DNA of 64,000 nt from NCBI GenBank assembly GCA_911728455.2, contig OU452226.1, forward strand, positions 18,927,938-18,991,937, given 5' to 3'. Of the stretch, positions 62,801 to 64,000 are shown piece by piece. Positions within the stretch are counted from its first letter, which is position 1. Every line of letters starts with the position of its first letter. A program made the position numbers and the translations under genes. Below the pieces are notes generated by a model that was given only the letters and a program-made list of their open reading frames with translations, made no database searches and was not told the DNA's origin. Source of the stretch: Marthasterias glacialis. Lineage: Eukaryota; Echinodermata; Asteroidea; Forcipulatida; Asteriidae.

Positions 62801-63611
62801 GTCTGTTATAGGTAGGGACTGAAAACCCAATCCACAAGCAAGGCTCCTGTCCAAAGTGGGAATCGAACCAGAGTCCACAGCGGTGAAGGGCAAGAAAGAA
62901 GGCCAACTTGAATGCTCTAGAAGAAACCAATACCCAAAGATTTCTTACCCTAGTCCTTCTCCCGATGCTGTAGAACTGACATGTCTTATTGTACAGTGCA
63001 TCCAGGTCGTCCCTGTCCCAATAGAAATCAGGTGAGATGAGGAGGTCAGAGCTAAGATTGATCTGATGTCTCAGGGAGAACAGCTCCCCTGTCTTACGCA
63101 TCACCTCCACACGAGACATCTTCAGGCGGTGGCCACGCTTAAGACTCTAAATAAGAGGGTGAGGACGATGAACTCAGATTGAGGGAGCAGCTATGAGAGT
63201 AAGATTCAAACTTTTGGAAACCTTTATTGTGTGCTTGCCACTTCTGAATACAGACTGGACAGAGACATGCAAATCTGCTGAAGGCGGGAGCACGGATTTA
63301 GGACTGGAAATATGTATTTGGATGCATGCAACAAGCTTCTTGGATTGAGTTTTTACTGCAAAAGATTTATCCGCTCTAATACTTCACGGAGACAATTGCC
63401 TCTATATACCACCTTGGTCATTGGCTTGGTGCCCCTTACATTTCCCTTATTGAGGTGACCTTAAACAATGTAAAACTGCCTTGCCCTCGCATGAACCAAG
63501 TATCACGCCTGGTTTATAGTTGACTGACTGTATTGCATATACATACCTCAGGAATGCTCTCCAAAGACGATGTAAATTTGTCAACGGACGCCTCCCATAT
63601 GCCAAGCTTCA
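59690..63611 (-). CDS. RMND1: RMND1 (DUF155 mitochondrial protein), last four coding exons; 5' part outside window
   Basis: Minus-strand exons 63547-63611, 62949-63146, 61982-62098 and 59690-59803 join in frame into about 163 C-terminal residues. [50 protein letters not shown] and [20 protein letters not shown] then [20 protein letters not shown] are the conserved end of the RMND1/DUF155 family. Members are anchored at the mitochondrial inner membrane and needed for mitochondrial translation; [15 protein letters not shown] is the probable membrane segment. The tail after it ([10 protein letters not shown] to DGRR) is about 30 residues, longer than the short tail I recall in vertebrates. The gene is convergent with tektin-1. 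Upstream exons lie past the right edge. Confidence 0.92.
59900..60260 (+). repeat. tRNA-like SINE, family V3, followed by a second head
   Basis: Head ATAGATAGCTCAGGTGGTAGGG with B box GGTTCAAATCCTGC at about 59905-59975. Body with CCCAGTGAGTTCCCTTGTG, GGTGATGCCC..CTTCCCAGGT and GGGTGTGATCCC. It then begins another head at 60228 (CGGCTAGATAGCTCAGTAGG), which is cut off. This shows a head-body-head order. Confidence 0.72.
60475..60625 (+). repeat. tRNA-like SINE, family V3, degenerate
   Basis: GGCCTGTTGGTAAAGCACCAG .. GGCAGGTTGAAAGCCC, then CAATCTTTCTTTATTCACCCC and GCCAGTTTCCCTTGTGGTT. Confidence 0.6.
61100..61216 (-). repeat. tRNA-like SINE head, family V1
   Basis: The minus strand reads TGTCATGTCCGAGCGGTTTAG .. 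GTGGGTTCGAATCCCGGTCATG .. GTCCTTGAGCAAGGAAC. It stands head to head with the next element. Confidence 0.8.
61222..61590 (+). repeat. tRNA-like SINE, V1 head with V2-type tail
   Basis: Head TGTCGTGGCCGAGCGGTTAAG, B box GTGGGTTCGAATCCCGG, body TTCGGATGGGAGGTTAAGCC..GCACATAAAAGAACCCAG..GAAGAGAAGGGGTTTACCCC. Tail GAGGCATCCTTGGTTTCATTGCC then (ATA)n. The most complete SINE in the window. Confidence 0.88.
61591..61860 (+). repeat. Uninterrupted copy of the 21351-21845 repeat
   Basis: GCAAGCTTTTATCAGTAACATAAG .. GACAAACACC .. GTGTGGCACAAGGATACC .. CTTGCCCCGAACCAT. It provides the empty site for the 180-bp MITE at 21428. Confidence 0.65.
61982..62098 (-). CDS. RMND1: RMND1 exon, third from the left gene edge in transcript order
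   Basis: [20 protein letters not shown] then [19 protein letters not shown]; acceptor GTCACACAG, donor GTGAGT. Phase 0 at both ends. Confidence 0.94.
62230..62905 (-). repeat. tRNA-like SINE, family V2, split by a 453-bp MITE
   Basis: 62230-62350 carries the tail half (minus: GAGAGTTCCTTGGTTTCATTACC) and 62809-62905 the head half (minus: CGATTCCCACTTTGGACAGG, CAGTCCCTACC). The halves join at GGGAAACC / GGTAGGGACTG as in the intact copy at 45460. Confidence 0.85.
62354..62806. mobile_element. 453-bp AGACCGATCC-end MITE, copy 2, nested in a SINE
   Basis: Ends TAGACCGATCTATTGAGCC and GGGCTTAATGGATCGGTCTG; the interior aligns throughout with 41783-42235 apart from small indels. TATA lies just outside each end, a possible target duplication. 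Confidence 0.88.
62949..63146 (-). CDS. RMND1: RMND1 exon
   Basis: [20 protein letters not shown] to [12 protein letters not shown], including the family block [11 protein letters not shown]. Acceptor CTTATTTAG, donor GTAAGA. Confidence 0.94.
63385..63520 (+). repeat. GGCTTGGTGCCCCTT-type dispersed repeat fragment
   Basis: GACAATTGCCTC..ACCACCTTGGTCATTGGCTTGGTGCCCC..CAATGTAAAACTGCCTTGCCCTC, similar to 500-640 and 47020-47075. Confidence 0.55.
63547..63611 (-). CDS. RMND1: RMND1 exon (most 5' exon in window)
   Basis: [21 protein letters not shown] preceded by two bases of a split codon; acceptor TTTTTTGCAG, donor GTATGT. No further exon is visible from 63612 to the window end. Confidence 0.9.
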
Positions 63612-64000
63612 CTGCAAAAAAGCAATAGATACAAGTAAAACCATAAAGCTCCAGTAGACATTAACCCTTACTCCCATGAGTGATTTACTAGGAACCTTCC
63701 CCACTCTAACAAATTCCAACACCATATGGGTAACTCAACACCCAAACTGTGGTACTCTGATTACGGTGGTATGCCTGAACCCATGTAAAACATGATCAGT
63801 TTACTCATGCAGTCCCCAGTCCAACAAAATCCAACAAAACCTGCTGTTAGAGTTTGATGGGATGGGGGCTGTAAAGGTTAATGGAAGGTGCAACCTGTTG
63901 AAGTATTGAGTATCTTTAAGAAGTGCTCATCTAAATCAAATTAGACTATATAAGTTAACTTCTATCAATATTATGACTGCTCGACGTGATAGTGGTAAAG

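Overview
This is a eukaryotic (metazoan) genomic window with split genes, long AT-rich introns, tRNA-derived SINEs and many small inverted-repeat transposons (MITEs). Three spliced genes and one apparently intronless coding exon are recognisable. The ciliary tektin, the animal-type mitochondrial carrier and the repeat types point to a marine invertebrate deuterostome, most likely an echinoderm such as a sea star. The species is an inference from general repeat character, not something read from a marker gene.

Layout. 1-5680: gene-free, with a tRNA-like SINE, retroelement 3' ends and MITEs. 5681-7200: a one-exon ORF for a membrane-anchored copine-type von Willebrand A protein (+). 7200-32480: about 25 kb with no exon I can recognise. 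It is built of MITEs, SINEs, a decayed 132-bp tandem repeat and a recent 112-bp tandem duplication. 32712-50486: SLC25A1, the mitochondrial citrate carrier, on the minus strand. It has six coding exons that join in frame to 348 codons. Its 12-kb first intron holds a 2-kb element with eight copies of a 15-bp motif. 50487-53229: the region between the divergent genes SLC25A1 and tektin-1, containing a 943-bp near-perfect palindrome. 53230-56064: tektin-1 (+), five coding exons, 402 aa. 59690-63611: the last four coding exons of RMND1 (minus); its 5' part lies beyond the window.

The genes do not form a pathway. SLC25A1 exports citrate from mitochondria, RMND1 supports mitochondrial translation, tektin-1 is an axonemal filament protein, and the copine-like protein is probably a Ca2+/Mg2+-dependent membrane-associated factor.

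The most informative non-genic content is the transposon record. Several MITEs have target-site duplications that assign them to a superfamily: 8 bp (hAT-like), 9 bp (Mutator-like), TTAA (piggyBac-like). Many sit inside one another, which gives a relative insertion chronology. I found no CRISPR array, operon, rRNA or functional tRNA gene, which is expected for this kind of DNA.
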